Shown here: positions 23,801 to 36,887 of the stretch, piece after piece
Layout: each line of letters opens with the position of its first letter
Numbering within the stretch: position 1 is the first letter of the stretch
NCBI GenBank assembly: GCA_963920765.1
Contig: OY987242.1
Span: 8,892,789-8,956,788, forward strand
Direction: 5' to 3'
DNA length: 64,000 nucleotides
Source of the DNA: Ulota crispa
Lineage: Eukaryota > Streptophyta > Bryopsida > Orthotrichales > Orthotrichaceae
Translations under genes and position numbers: made by a program
The notes under the pieces: model-generated
Database searches by the model: none
Told to the model about the DNA's origin: nothing
Seen by the model: the letters and a program-made list of their open reading frames with translations, nothing else

Positions 23801-24135
23801 GGTTAAGTAAATTACCAGTACGTTCCGGAAGCAATTTGGATGGTGGTGCGACCGCTGCCGGATGGAGCATCATCCACAGCATCCTGGACTTTCGAGTATC
23901 CGCCATCTCCCACGTACAAAGTGGTGCTAGAAGTAGCCTCCGAGCTTACGTCTGACTCCGAGGTGACTGTAGCTGCGGCGGTCTGATCATGGGCCTCCAT
24001 CATGGTCACCCAGTTCCAGAAATCTGCCTCCGTTGCATCCCGGTTAGATTTCTTGGGATCCAGCACTGCCTCCACATGCCCCTGCAGTGCCAACAGCATC
24101 AGCACAACACAAATCGCAGTTACACGGAGCCCCAT
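20846..24135 (-). CDS. Pectin methylesterase (pectinesterase), secreted, 6 exons, 358 aa
   Basis: Removes methyl esters from cell-wall homogalacturonan. Exons in transcript order: 24135-23816, 23173-23011, 22865-22703, 22318-22275, 22118-21883, 20996-20846; all GT-AG and in frame. An N-terminal signal peptide (about residues 1-23) is followed by a short Thr/Ser-rich linker and the right-handed beta-helix catalytic domain from about residue 72. There is no inhibitor-like PRO domain, so it is a short-type enzyme. Catalytic signatures: GRQAVALR (Q175), [14 protein letters not shown] (Q197, D198), IDFICG (nucleophile D219), YLGRAWG (R275, W277). The 21-residue spacing of D198 and D219 matches the family. 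Oddities are IDFICG instead of the usual IDFIFG and GRAW instead of GRPW. Introns 3 and 5 contain MITEs. No broken exon, so likely active. Confidence 0.95.
21118..21786. mobile_element. Stowaway-like (Tc1/mariner) element in pectinesterase intron 5
   Basis: Ends are CTCCCTCTGTACC and the inverse GGTACAGAGGGAG, each flanked by TA (21116-21117 and 21787-21788). Inner arms CTTTAAAAACGTCCAAA and TTTGGACGTTTTTAG continue the pairing. CTCCCTC ends plus TA duplication are the Stowaway hallmark. A second MITE (21252-21507) is nested inside. No transposase ORF. Confidence 0.8.
21252..21507. mobile_element. MITE with AACRCCATATTC ends, copy B, nested in the Stowaway-like element
   Basis: Left end AACGCCATATTCATTAAAT, right end ATTTTTAATGAATATGGC-like inverse. 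The interior matches copies C and D (CTCACCTTAATCC, AGATTTAGTTTGAGCC). It carries the palindrome CACGTG at 21405-21410. Confidence 0.75.
22363..22608. mobile_element. MITE with AACWCCATATTCG ends, copy C, in pectinesterase intron 3
   Basis: Left end AACTCCATATTCGTTAATTT, right end CCAAATTAACGAATATGGTG. The interior matches copies B and D. It contains ACACGTGT at 22513-22520. Confidence 0.8.
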
Positions 24136-24288
24136 GTTGCAGTACTTCAGTACTTGAGAGCATCCGCAGCAGCAGCAGCTGAGGTTTACCGAAGCTTCTA
24201 CAAGCTTGTGCCAAGTCCTATCAAGGAGGAGTCGATCTGCAGTTGCAGTCAGTCAGAAGACTGGGTGCCACCAGGGATGTTTGGAAAC

Positions 24289-24297
24289 CTATATATA
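24289..24297 (-). promoter_or_regulatory. TATA box candidate of the pectinesterase gene
   Basis: On the minus strand TTATATATAG lies about 155 bp upstream of the start codon at 24135, at a plausible distance for a leader of about 120 nt. It is the only strong TATA motif seen there. Confidence 0.5.
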
Positions 24298-24299
24298 AA

Positions 24300-24999
24300 T
24301 TCCCAAGAAAGATTATTACCCGGAGTTCGTGGGGCCCAGAGATGTAGATTTCGAGAACTGAAAAGGGCTTGCTTTTGGCTCAATACAAGCAGCATAATCT
24401 GTGCTGTTTGACCTCGTGAAGGAATTCTGGCCATTTTGCATAATTGAGAGCCTTATCCTGAAAAAAAGTGACGGTTGTCGAGGACACCTGATTCAACGCA
24501 TGCACGAGTCTTTCGTCGCAGAGATACTCTTGCTGCTGGAATGAGAATTCCTTACTGTAGTATGTAGTGATATGCTTTCGACTACTTTTCGTATATTCTA
24601 GTGCCTGGATGAAGTTTGTTCTCGGTCCATGTAACCAGCGAAGTAAACTTGAGCATGTGGCGTTCTTGTCAACTCTTCTGGAGAAGCAACAGTACAAGCT
24701 GAATTCCTGTAAGTTGGAAATTTCTTGCTAAAATAGGAAATGCAAGGTCGTCCTATGACTCCTATCACTAAATAATGCAGTAGTTGTCTACACTTGAGAA
24801 GGTTTACCAAGCTTCTAGCATAATTGCAAGTTCGCTTATGACATGGAAAGCACCCTGCTGGTTGCAAGTTGTTGAACTGCGTGTGTAGGTTAGCAATAAT
24901 TCATTTTAGTAAAGTAACGTGAAAAGCGGAGCCCTGGAGTTCAGTTGAACTCGGTCGGGAATGAAGTTTATGTACTCCTGTCTTGCAACGAAAGTCACT
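24300..24999. other. Upstream flank of the pectinesterase gene
   Basis: Moderate-GC DNA upstream of the TATA candidate. I see no exon or repeat that I can name. Confidence 0.35.
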
Positions 25000-25897
25000 T
25001 TAACCCCTAAATGCCCAAGGCCTTGCTGAACTTTTTGGCATTTTCAGGAAAGTGAAAAATCAACCAACCTTTCATAAATTTCATCAAGTTTTTTAAAATT
25101 GTATTTCATCAAGTTTTTTAAAATTGTATTTCATCAAGTTTTTTAAAATTGTAGCTGTACAAATTAAATCTTGACAGTAGACATGTTAGAGATTACATGG
25201 AAAAAGAAAACAAAACAATTTCACTTATAGTTTGAAAGATTATAACATTTGAACATGAGGGTGTTAAAACTATAAAGGCATTTTCAGGAAAGTGAAAAAT
25301 CAACCAACCTTTTCATAAATTTCATCAAGTTTTTTAAAATTGTAGCCGTACAAATTAAATCTTGACAGTTGACATGTTAGAAATTACATGGAAAAAGAAA
25401 ACAAAACAATTTCACTTATAGTTTGAAAGATCATAACATTTGAACATGAGGGTGTTAAAGCTATAAAAAAACTTAAAGTTTTATAATCCTCATTTCACAT
25501 GTCAAATCTAAAAAGTTGGTCATCAAAAAAATATGAGGTTTAAAGTCATGACATGTTTAACCTCAATCAATTTACGGCTTCCAAAATCTACTCTTGTATT
25601 TTTTTAAATGGACTTCTAATGCAGATTTCTCTCCAAGCTCTAGTGTATTTGAGGCATATTTTCAAGATCTTTCAACACTAGAAAACTCAAGATTACAGTG
25701 AATACCCTTGTACAAAATCTTGAATAGAAAAATCATGAACATTCATTTTCAAAATCAGATTTTTGATACTGAAAATAGACTTCAAAACAAACTTGTGTTC
25801 AAAAGAAAATACCAAAAATAGCGGTCTGATAAGATTTTATTAATCTTCAAAATTTTGCAAACACCCAAATTGGGTGCCTTGGGCATTTAGGGGTTAA
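25000..25897. mobile_element. TTAA-flanked MITE (piggyBac-like ends), 898 bp
   Basis: Ends TTAACCCCTAAATGCCC and GGGCATTTAGGGGTTAA are perfect inverse copies; pairing extends 21 bp including TTAA. The interior holds a near-perfect direct duplication of about 200-245 bp (from about 25037 and 25278) and three copies of a 25-bp unit with CATCAAGTTTTTTAAAATTG at 25079-25153. It shares interior sequence with the element at 45621-46270. No ORF. Confidence 0.85.
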
Positions 25898-26770
25898 TTA
25901 TTCTTAGTGACTGAAAAAAAACGACGCATTCAACTGCAAAATACTGTTGATTTGCATAACGAATCCAATTTCATTAGATCGACTGGTTGGAGTATATGAC
26001 CTCTTATCCCACCTGGACCTTGCAGGATCGCAAAATCATAGCCAGACTGGTCAAGGTAGCATTAATAGTGCAAAATAATTGTAACGTTCGAGCTCTGAAA
26101 TGGAGGACTTTCAAGTACCCCAAAACTAGGATTTAGGTTTCTAGATGCAAGGTTTCAGTAGAGCGAGCGACTGAATCTGCGTCAAAATGTCACTGAAATC
26201 CGCCATCCCAAACTCGCATCCGGTGTGGATAATGCACATTCATGGTCCCACACCAATCGTGGGACCGTGCGAGCATCGTGTACATTTAATTTTCAAAGAG
26301 AAATTTTAATAAAATGTGGGGTGGCTATGCGTTATGAGGTGAAAACTGCAGTCTATCAGTCAGTGTAGCGTGGAGTGTAAAAAACCCGTCAAAGCAATCA
26401 AACCTACAAGGAGTGAAATGCTTCTAATTCCTTGGCGTGCTGGAGAGGCGCTTCATAAGTTAGACGTGAAGCGGAAGAGTTGGATTTTCGTTATAGAATG
26501 TCGTTGTACGATGAAATGAGCCAAATCATGTTTACCAGCTACTGTAGCGGATCTGCTGCAACTAATTTCGTTGCGTCGGATTCACGGACTGTTCTTGTTG
26601 GCTTTGACTAGTCGGGCAGGGCGGCAAGCTTCATCGGAAAAAGTCTAAGGAGGAGGAGTGTGTGCAAAACTTTATACTACACCAAGTAGCGCGAAGTATT
26701 AGGGACGCTGTTCACACAACGTCCCACGTCCCATCTCGACAAGTCCCTATTCAGCGTGAGATCTCAACTA
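25898..26770. other. Intergenic DNA with a moderate-GC island
   Basis: About 26020-26740 is richer in GC and CpG than the neighbouring repeats, but no exon or motif is recognisable on either strand. A possible half-terminus (GACGCTGTTCACACAACGTC) lies at 26704-26723. Confidence 0.35.
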
Positions 26771-27436
26771 GGGGTGGTTCACACTCTGTCCCAAGTCCCA
26801 ATGCCGGTAATCTGAGAATTTGATTGGTGTAGAGCTAAAAGTTGGGATTTGGAGCTAAAAGTTGGGATTTGGTGTTTCTCACTATGTCTCAAGCCCCATG
26901 TTGTGATGTTTACATGGCAGCATTTTTTGGAAGTTTTGGTCTAAAGAAGGTGGAACTTTATCCAAGGTTTGAGTCAACCGTTTTGCTAGACCCAACTTTT
27001 AGTCTAAGTCCCATCAATATTTTTGCATGCAATACTCATAACTTTCTTTAAAACCATATTTTGCTTTCAATAAGCCAACTAAGTTGGGATCTAGCATTGC
27101 AATGGGACTTACACAAATCACAAATGGGACATGCATGGGACATAGTTGAACGGGCCCTAAGTTGAGTTATTAAGAGCAAAATGGAGCACTAAAGAAAACT
27201 ATGAATATTTTATGCAAAAATATTGACTGAATTTGGGCTGAAAGTTGGGTTTAACTATACAATTGACCCAAATTTTGAGTGACTTCTTAGTTTCTTTGAC
27301 GCCAAAAATTTCAAAAAAATATTTCCATACAAGCATCTAGAACATAGTATGAAGTGCCAAGTCCCAACTATTAGTTCTACACCAATCAGATTCACAGATT
27401 TTAGTGGGACTTGGGACATCTAAGTGTGAACCACCC
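26771..27436. mobile_element. DNA transposon relic with GGGTGGTTCACAC ends
   Basis: Left end GGGGTGGTTCACACTCTGTC, right end GACATCTAAGTGTGAACCAC. The arms pair over about 85 bp, with a 20-bp direct duplication (GGAGCTAAAAGTTGGGATTT) in the left arm. Similar single ends occur near 9187 and 33275. The target duplication is unclear, so the superfamily is not assigned (hAT and Harbinger are both possible). Confidence 0.65.
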
Positions 27437-28031
27437 GTAAGCTTGGCATTACATACTTTTCATAAAGAATCTTTATTAAAACAATACATGACAGAAGCTC
27501 TTATAATATCACAACTAAATGGGCTCATGTAAAGCATTTGATCTGAAAATCTTATGTCAATATGTACCCAATGGAAAAACAATGAAAAAACAAGCTTGTA
27601 TTGAGCATCGCCTAGGTGACTTGGGTCCATGTAGTTTTTTCGTGTAATTGTCTTCCTTGGGGATTCTTGATGTAGGCTAGGGAACCTAGATGACGCATTT
27701 AACAGCTTATGAACTATTTGTGCAAACATGAACTTTATGTGTCCATGAGCTTTGTAAATTCATCAATACTTTGCATGTTGTTTTCTTAATGTATTGAATG
27801 TTTTTTTGTTTGGACATATCATTGGATTTTATCTCTTGATGTTATATAAGTACTTATTCACATTTTGTAAATAAATGAAAATTTTGAATTGTTATTTATG
27901 GACTTTAGATAATTCATATTTAGTTAAATGTAGTTTCTAGACCCAACTTGAGTGAAATAGATACACGGGTCAGGGAGTGCACTATACATGATATTTGTGG
28001 ATAGCGTGCGTTCAAACTCCTATAAGATGAG

Positions 28032-28288
28032 AACGTCATATTAGGTAAATTGGGAAAAACAAATGTACCATTTTGTACTCCACCTTAAACCCAAAAAGTT
28101 ACCTCAAACCAGATTCAAAAGCAGCAGACTCAGTCTGAGCCATTAAGATTTTTTCCCTTGCAAATTCCTCCTCTCAAGTGAGGGCATATGCACAAAAAAA
28201 AATGCTAGAGCTTAGTATGGGGTGATCACCCCAAATCTTCAGAAGTCCCAAAATGAACGTTTTGACCCAAATAACTTAATATGGTGTT
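28032..28288. mobile_element. MITE with AACRYCATATT ends, copy D
   Basis: Left end AACGTCATATTAGGTAAATT, right end ACTTAATATGGTGTT. The interior matches copies B and C over CTCCACCTTAAACCCAAAAA and AGTCTGAGCCATTAAG. Confidence 0.75.
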
Positions 28289-30828
28289 TGGGAGCTATGT
28301 AGGTAAAAAAATTGATTTCTATAGGGCTATATTTACCTTAATTTCTAAATTTTGACAATTTCATGTACCCTAGGCTTCATTTGAATTAAGTTCTTATGAT
28401 ATTTTTGTATACCCTATGTTTGTTATAAATACACAATGACACAAAAGAAATTACACACATGTAATCAAAGATCAAATAGTTCAAAACATGAATTTTAATC
28501 AATCACATAATACTTCAAACAAGAACTTGAGAGAAAATAGAAAGCATGGAAAAGAATATAGTATACCTAAAAGAAGATACGTAAAGTCAATACAGGATGG
28601 AGGAAAAAGTAGCTAGTGAAACCCATTCCACTTCAACCACAAATTAACTCCTTTTAAGTTGAGCACGTAAAGAAATCAAAGAAAGCGTGGGAAATGAACC
28701 CACACGCAAAGATAGTATTGCACCTGAACCCTTACAAAATCCAAAAACCATGCATGAACCCAAAGCGTTGTTGAAGAATATGAGATAAATTGTGCAATTA
28801 AAACCACAAAAGGTGCAAGCGGGAGTTGCTAAAGCACAACCCAACCCTCAAACCCCATGCTAACCTTAAGCCCATGCCACAAGCTTGTAAATGAATAGCA
28901 GCAAAAGCTTCATCCACGTGTCCAATCATGTATCATGACTAGTACCTCATTTTTTAACCCTACAACCCTAAGCTATTATTGAATACAACTAATATTGGAT
29001 TCTTGGATAGGAATCAAACATGGGATATTTTGTCATACTTAAAACATGGGATACTTTAGCTAAACCATTAAATAATTAAAGTATATCCAATAAAAGTGTA
29101 GATTTTGTTTTTTGAATATTGGCATATTGTACAACAATTATTTTTATAATTCTCATTATTATGCCCTACCCTTCATTATTTATAAAAAGCCTACACCCAT
29201 TTCAATGATGCTTACCTTTATAAAGAGCCATGTCAAAAATTTAGGACCAAGGCAATTATAATAACCCTTCATTCGATTGCACATGTACAAAATAAAAAAA
29301 CAAGAGTGCATTCCCCGTGAAGAGATACCATTGTGTTGTTTTTGTGTTTGAGCATGCAAGTCTCTACAAGGATGTTCTATACCAATGATAAAAGGGAAGT
29401 AACATTTAATAAGAAGAGTATTGGTGAAAGTGACAAATAACCCAGTAGATACTGGAAATGAAAATTGAAAAACTAGTGAAATTTTAGAAAGACCATAAAA
29501 TCAATTAGTGAGAACAAAGTAATTATTTAGGAAATGTTTTAGCTTTATATGATCCAAATATGGTGGATTTTGGCCAACCATTTTTCAACAGTATTGTTTA
29601 TTTGTAGGTCACATTCAGAATATCGCGGGGAAAACCAAAGTTCATTTGAAGCTTAAAATGGGTGTGGGATTATTTGCGAAGCCAATGGTATGAGGTTTTG
29701 CAAGTGGCATTGGATCCTATGGATGATTGGAGCTTACTCAATAGCAATTTGAATGGAGAACTTGAATTTACTTTCTATTTAATATTGTAAATAAATTCCA
29801 ATATTGATCTCTACTCAACCTAAGGTGAATTGAAACAACCCTTAGCTTTAAGATGGTAAAGTGTGTGATTGAACCCAAAGAGGTTTCATCTTTTTCCAAA
29901 AAAGTTCCAAAGATAACCAAAAAAAAAAAAAATTGTGTCCTTGGACATACTGCTCTAAACAAGATTGCGACATTATTTTGGCAACCTTTGGCATTTGCTT
30001 ATGAAGCCAAAGCATGTACCACTTAGAAGGTTTTAAAGCTTCAATTCTTTGATCTTGCAACAAAGTTCGTATAAACATCCTCTTATTTGGGAGACCATTT
30101 CTCCCGCATTGAAATTGAACAATATTTTATAAGGATTTTTTAACTTGAAAAGAATAGCTCTTTTCTAGGCATTTTTATTTGAGAATTTGAACAACTTCGA
30201 TCATTATATCTTGAGAATGTAGTTTTTAATATTGACAGACTTTGTAAATTGTGCACAATGAAATCTTCTTTGAGAATCTATAGTTACTATGATTTATATA
30301 GTGACAATGGAATGCTAAATGACTTTTTGGAGAAAATTATTTCTGGATAGCAAGTCCAAAACTTCTACTTCAAGCATGTAAAGGTTAAATTTTAAAAGCA
30401 TAATATGTGTTAAAATGGCAAAGTTTTAAGAGATTCGTAAACTCACATCTGCACTAGTTTGGTTGAGTTTGCTTGCATAATGATCAAACTTATGTGCTGT
30501 CTACGCTTTTGTCACAAAACGCTCAAGTTGCATCAGTATGAAAATATGCATAGGCCGTACATGAGTCAACAATTAGTGAAGGCCTTGTTCATGGTCAGCA
30601 CATTTATCGCACAAGAGATTCAATAGGCTTCAGTTGTACCTTGTTTTCAAAAACATTATGAAAATTAGAAGTTGCTAGTTAAGGTGGTACATGTTGAAGA
30701 ATTATCAAGGCTTTTTCACACCAAGAGTTTTAGGCCATCATTTTTGGTCCAAGAAGGCCCCAGTCCTAACTTCTTATAGGTTGGATTTGTTGAAATAATG
30801 TTTGAAGGACTCTACATTAAGAATCAAG
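28289..30828. other. AT-rich intergenic DNA without recognised genes
   Basis: About 2.5 kb in which I see no conserved coding exon, no clear inverted repeat and no known repeat family. Short ORFs here look random. Confidence 0.4.
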
Positions 30829-31085
30829 AACACTCGATATTCATTAAATTGGGAAAAATAGTACATTTTGGGACTTCTGAAGGTTTAAGGTGATCATCTT
30901 AAATCGAGCTCTAGCATTTTTTGGTACACATGCCTTCACCTAAGAGGAGGAATTTGTGAGGGAAAAAATCTTAGTGACTCACATTGAATGTGATACCATC
31001 AAATTTGGTTTAAGGTAACTTTTTTTGATTTTAGGTGAAGTACAACTTGGGAATTGCGTTTTCCCAATTTAATGAATATTGTGTT
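30829..31085. mobile_element. MITE with CATATTC-type ends, copy E, inverse orientation
   Basis: The ends are AACACTCGATATTCATTAAA and TTTAATGAATATTGTGTT. The interior is the reverse of copies B to D (for example AGAGGAGGAATTTGTGAGGG). The most diverged of the five copies. Confidence 0.7.
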
Positions 31086-31754
31086 CAAGATTGTAATGTT
31101 AAAAATGTAAGTCAAAATTTTGAAAATAATAATACTACTCTGAACTGTGAAGACAATATCTAACATTCCCTAGTTGATTTCAATCAAGAATGAGATTTAA
31201 CAAGATTACAAAAGCAAAAAGTCAGTTTGATGCCTTCGGGTTGTTATTCCATAATGTAATCATCTTAGTAAAATAGAATCAAGTAATTGGCATGATTGTA
31301 AAATAATGAAACCTCATGTGCCCTATTTGGTTTCTTCTTTATTCCTTCTATTTTGAGTTTTTAGGGCTTGAAGTCAAGGTCTCAATCTTTTGGCCTAAAA
31401 GATTATGACATAAAGTAATCAACCTATGCTATATTCTTGTTGCAACAAATACTTCATGTTATTCTTGAGGCACTTCTGACTTCAAGTTTGGATGACCTCA
31501 ACTCCTGATACGAATGGGCTTCATTGCATATACAAGTATCATCAAGCCCAAGCCTTGACATGAATCATATTTAAAATTAGCCTTTTCCTTCAGTGAAGTT
31601 CATTTTTATAAACAAGCTGTGTACTAGAAGTAAAATTAGTAAAAAAATTACACACTTCTATCAAATTGCCCTTTTTAGCAATGTTGAACTGGCTCTACAT
31701 TTCATACTACTTTGCCAATCTACATTCATAAATACTAACCAAACAAAAACTTGT

Positions 31755-32713
31755 TTAACCCCTAAAGGCCCAGGCTATTTTTTCTGTGAAAAATAATGAA
31801 AACTGCCACTTTTGGGGATGAAAGGAATGGTTTTCTTTTTATTTATTTTTTGAAATCCAATTGTAAGATCTTGCTCTAGACAGCATGAGATACTTGGGAA
31901 AAAAATTGAGCTTATTCCAAATGTGGAAAAAAATTGAGCTTATTCCAAATGACAAGAACTGAGATTTTTACAAATGAAGTGAAGAAAAAAGTTTTTTTCA
32001 TACTACTTAAAAATTTCAGATGTTGTTGACCACTCCTATATCAAAAAATTTGCTCTGCGCAAAGTTGAGGTTTTTTTTCCCATGTAGAAGACCAAGTTAG
32101 GTATGTGTGGGAGAATTTTTAAATCAATTGGAACTATACAACACATGGGAAAAATCAATTAGTAAAAAGAAGTAGAGAATGGGTCAAAACACTAAATTGT
32201 TAAGAATCTAATTATTGAAATGAAAAATGCAAATCCCAACGGTGATAGTCTTGTGTTAAACAATCTACTTCCTTGGGTTTAGTTTTTTTCCAAAATATTG
32301 AAAATTGAGTAAAATAAAGGACTTCAAAGTTAATTTTAGAGTAGAGAATCCATAATTGCCCGTGAACAAAAACTCCTTATAAGTTTCATCTCATTGATTG
32401 AAATTGAATGATTCAAAGCTTCTCATGTATGAAAGAATGTAAGGAACCAACTTCAAAATTTTATTTTAAAAATATATAATTTTAAAGAAGTTTTTGGGCT
32501 GCCTAGATGGGCAGCCCTCCCCAAAATTTCAGGAAAACATGCATAACTTCTTCAATAAATGTCGGAATGAAGAAAAAAATTGATGCCTAGGTATATTTTT
32601 GAATTCCCCATCTCCCATAAAAGTTTCAGAAAATTACATAAAGTAGTTTACTCATAAGTACATGACCAAACCCCAAACGATCCTTGAAGAGACAATGGGC
32701 CTTTAGGGGTTAA
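31755..32713. mobile_element. TTAA-flanked MITE (piggyBac-like ends), 959 bp
   Basis: Ends TTAACCCCTAAAGGCCCA and TGGGCCTTTAGGGGTTAA are perfect inverse copies. The interior is closely related to 35963-36887 and, reversed, to 47681-49105 (shared AAAATTGAGTAAAATAAAGG). A 27-bp direct duplication lies at about 31895-31950. No ORF. Confidence 0.85.
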
Positions 32714-34319
32714 ATTGTGAGTAATAACTGTTTCTAATCATTAATCATCCCAAAAAGTGATGGCTTATCCTTTGAGGGTGAATTGCTATGATCTACACTA
32801 AATAGCGTGACTAGGCTGTCTTACCTTGAAAAGTTACTTCATAATTATTCACATGGCTACTTGGAGGCACATGTAGCTCTTTAAATACCAGAATTTCACA
32901 TGGTTTAAAACTTGGACGCAGCTAATTTGTTTTTCTGAAAATTATTTACTGTAGTAGTTAGTGATGAAAATTATTGTGGTATTGGTAGGTATTTATACAC
33001 TGTAAAATATCAAGAAACTAATGTGGGGCATCCTAATGCACTATTCAGTGTAGTGCACTATGCCCAAGCCTTACGTGTCAAAATCGCAAACTTGTGCTAT
33101 TTTCTGGTGTGAATGTGCAAAAGAGTTAGGGGTGGCCTGTTTTGAAAGGAGTACTGTGCCTAGTTGTGAGTTCATACGAAAGAGTACAAATTGGAACCTA
33201 CTGCTATCGTGGTGACGTGTTTCTGGTTCTCGCTCTAGATAATCCGAAGTCAAGTTTGAACCAAATATTCTCAGGGGTGGTGCACACTAACTTATGTCCC
33301 ACCTCCCAAATCTAAAACTCCTAAATCAGGTTGCATTTCCATGCTGGTTTGGAATTGTAAGGTTAAAAAAAAACAAACAAGTTTACAGTGTAAAATTGCT
33401 CTTACTCAAAAAAATTGACTCTCTTTGTACTAAGTTACAATTAGAATCCTCTCTCAGATTTCGTTGCTTTTTATCCTGTATTTTCAAAATGCAACATTTT
33501 AAAAATGTTTTCACATGTTTACAGTCCTCGAAGTGCCGGCTTTTTCCAAACATTGCCTGCCCTTCCTTCTGTAAACGATGAATAATCCACATAAACAATC
33601 TTCAAGGTGCTTACAGCGTGGCAGAGATCAAATCTAACGGTTGCCACGGAGTCCTGTCCCAGAGACTCTATACTCTATAGACTATGTACTGTAGCTTATA
33701 GAATCAAAATGAGTTGGTTATCAAAACAACTACTAAGTTAGTCTCTGGATTTACCACCTCATGAATTTCCTCATTAGAATTAGTCAGCAGCATGTCATTA
33801 GTGTGAGACTCAAGGTCGTTATTCATATGGCTACTGCATTTAAGATAACTACCCCTAATTGCACTAACCAGAACATTATATTCAAGTAGACGTTACATTT
33901 GGTTGAATGTAACTTTTCATTTTTAATATTATCAAAATTCAAGGACGGCCAACTTCTACCATATGAACAGTGCATTTCTCAAAAAAAATTCTTGGTGGAC
34001 GATTTCAAAACAAAATTTAATTTTTGTGTATCATAATACATTTCACATTTGTCACAAATAGTGACCAGCCTATATCCATGGCGATTTGAGATGACATGTG
34101 AAGTTTTTATGAATACGCCTACAACATGCACTTATTCAACAAAAGGGAGTAGGGTAAAAAGAGAGTATGGTCAATCTTAGGTATCCGTAATCAAGTATCA
34201 AATTAAATGCTACATAGGATGTTTGTATATTGTTAAAAAATGAGTACTACAAAAATTTAGAACCCTCTTCCAATTACCAACAAGGATTAGGAAAATTTCA
34301 AATGCTCAATATTTTAGGT

Positions 34320-34740
34320 ATACTAAAGTCATTTTATGTCACTTTCTTTCAATGAGATTGCAAGAAACTAAGACTTTGGTCTCTTGATCCTTCACACTAG
34401 AAGTCATAATTTAACGTGTGTCATCCTCCAAACTACCTACATGAAATCACTTTATCATCCAAAGTAATGGTCTCTCAAAAGAGGTTTGGATTAAGCAAAA
34501 ATAAAGATTCAAACTATGGTTGAAAGGTTGTCAATATTTTTATATATTAATAGAAACTAACACTAAAGATATTATTAAATTGGAAGGTGAAATAAATGTC
34601 ATGAATTTGGATTTTGGACTTGGTCTTTGGAGGCTTCTCACTATGGCTATTCAAGTCAAGAGGCTATGGAATTTCATTACCAAGAGCTTGGATTTTGAAC
34701 TTGGCCTTTGGAGGCTTCACATTATGGTTAGTCAATGATT
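34320..34740. repeat. Dispersed repeat, reverse copy of part of 52650-53360
   Basis: The stretch at about 34380-34530 resembles, in reverse, the block at about 53190-53340 (CTCTTGATC near a TCACACTAGA run; GGTTTGGATTAAGCAAAAAT against its complement). At 34607-34735 an 80-bp unit starting TTGGATTTTGGACTTGG is duplicated. It is probably part of one DNA transposon family. Confidence 0.5.
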
Positions 34741-35786
34741 TCAAACAGAATATTTCATTGTTTATTTTCTTTGGGTTCTCAAAAAAATTGGTCACTCAAA
34801 TGCACATCCTCTTGACTTGGTTAGCCACAATGTGTTGCGTCCCTTATCATATCAATTTCAAACATTCAAATGATCAATATTTATAGATACGTTCACTAGG
34901 AGCTAAATTCAATAGCCTTTTTAAGAAATTGCTCTTTGTACTTTTTGATTGCGGTGTAAATGACAAGGAGACTATGAAATGCAGTCTCATAAGTATTATG
35001 AATATGACAAGGGGGACCACCTAGGACCAACCAAAGATGGCAAACTCAATTAGTGAAGAGAAGAAAGTACATTGGCACCTGATATTTCCAAGAGACTGTA
35101 CCACATTCCTTCTTATAGAAGAATGACAACCAGTCTATGGTGTTTTCTAAGTTGGATTTGGCTTCATGTAACTTAGAAAATGTATGGATGACTCTCCATG
35201 TGGCTCAGAAATGCAGTCCTGTATGGGTACAACACCTGGACATGTCAAAATTGTCCAATCAAATTTGTACACGGCATGAGAAATTATAAGAAAAGACACA
35301 CATTGACAGAGGGTGCAACTGGACAGGGATGTGATCGAGTGTATGATGGTTAAGTTACCATTCCAAGAGATTTTGCAAGTAAGTCCACTTAGGCTCCTTA
35401 GCTCAACCACCACCGTCATCTCTTCCAGCAACGTGGAGTATAGAAAGGAATAATTTGATTTTCACAGTCATCAATAGTTAACCCTAAACGACTTGATCCA
35501 TTTTGAAATGGTCAAACTTCATGTCTAAGCTAAATTTTGCCATTTAAAGTGTGTTCAAACAACAATTCTATATTTTTAATGCTTAAAACTATGAATGATA
35601 TATCACTGCAAGAAATTTCAATTTTTTTCATTTGTAATTATTGTTCTCATTTTTTTTTCAAAAAGCAAACATAAATAAGTTAAAGTTGCAAAAAAAATCT
35701 AAATTAATTGAATTTTTTTCAAGAGGTACACATAGCATAAGAGATTAGTGTGAAAAAATTTCAATTGGTTATTTTATTTTTTACAC

Positions 35787-35811
35787 ACAAAACAACAACA
35801 ACAACAACAAA
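35787..35811. repeat. CAA microsatellite
   Basis: Six to seven CAA/ACA units in tandem in AT-rich intergenic DNA. Confidence 0.85.
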
Positions 35812-35962
35812 GAAGTTAATGTCAAATTTGATTATCAAACCAAGTTTATCCTCATATTTAATTAATGTATGATATTTTAATACTTTGTGCTGGAAGACAC
35901 ATCCATTTTCTATTTATGATATTTTTTTCAATGAATTTTATGGAAAATTTGAATTGTTATGA

Positions 35963-36887
35963 TTAACCCCTAAAGGACCAAGCCATTTTTTCTGCAAAAA
36001 ACACATAAAATTGCCACTTTTTGGGGAAGCAAGTACAATGGTAAGATTTTTTTTATAGAAGAATTCAACCGTAAGATTGTAGACTACAAGAGGTACACGT
36101 GGTAAAAAAATCAGCTCAATCTACACAAAAATGAGAGATATTTACATCTGAATTGCGGAATTTTTTTTTTTGCTGCTGCCCAGAAATTTCAAAAGGCTTT
36201 GACCACTCTTAGATCAAAAAAATTACTCTACACAAAGTTGAGGTTTTTTTTTTCCCATGTAAAAGACCAAGTTAGGTATGTGTGGGAGAATTTTCAAATC
36301 AATTGGAACTATACAACACATGGGAAAAAATAGTAAGTAAAAAGGAGTAAAGAATGAGTCAAGACACTAAATTTTTATGAATTTAATTATTAAAATGAAA
36401 AATGCAAATCCCCACGGTTATAATGTTGTGATAAACAATCTACATTCTTTTGTTTTATTTTTTTCCAAAATAATGAAAATTGAGTAAAATAAAGGACTTC
36501 AAAGTTTATTTTAGAGTAGAGAATCTAAAATTGCCCGTAAACCAAAACTCCTCATAACTTTCATCTCATTTATTAGAATGGAATGATTCAAAGCTTCCCA
36601 CATCTATATAAGTCTAAAGAACCTATTTCAGATTTTTATTTGAAAAAATGAAATTTTTAAAGAAGTTTTTGGCTGCCCAAGGAACAATATTTTCTAGATT
36701 TTCATACATGACTTCTTCAATAAATGTTGGAATGAAGAAAAAATTACATTCCCATGTAGATTTTTGAATTCCTCACCTTCCATAAAAGTTTTAGAAAATC
36801 ATGCAAAGTAGTTTAGCCATAGGTACATCCGTACATGCCCGAAATCCCATTTGTCCCCCAAACGGACAATGGTCCTTTAGGGGTTAA
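35963..36887. mobile_element. TTAA-flanked MITE (piggyBac-like ends), 925 bp
   Basis: Ends TTAACCCCTAAAGGACCA and the inverse GGTCCTTTAGGGGTTAA. The interior is a diverged sister of 31755-32713 along most of its length. No ORF. Confidence 0.85.
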
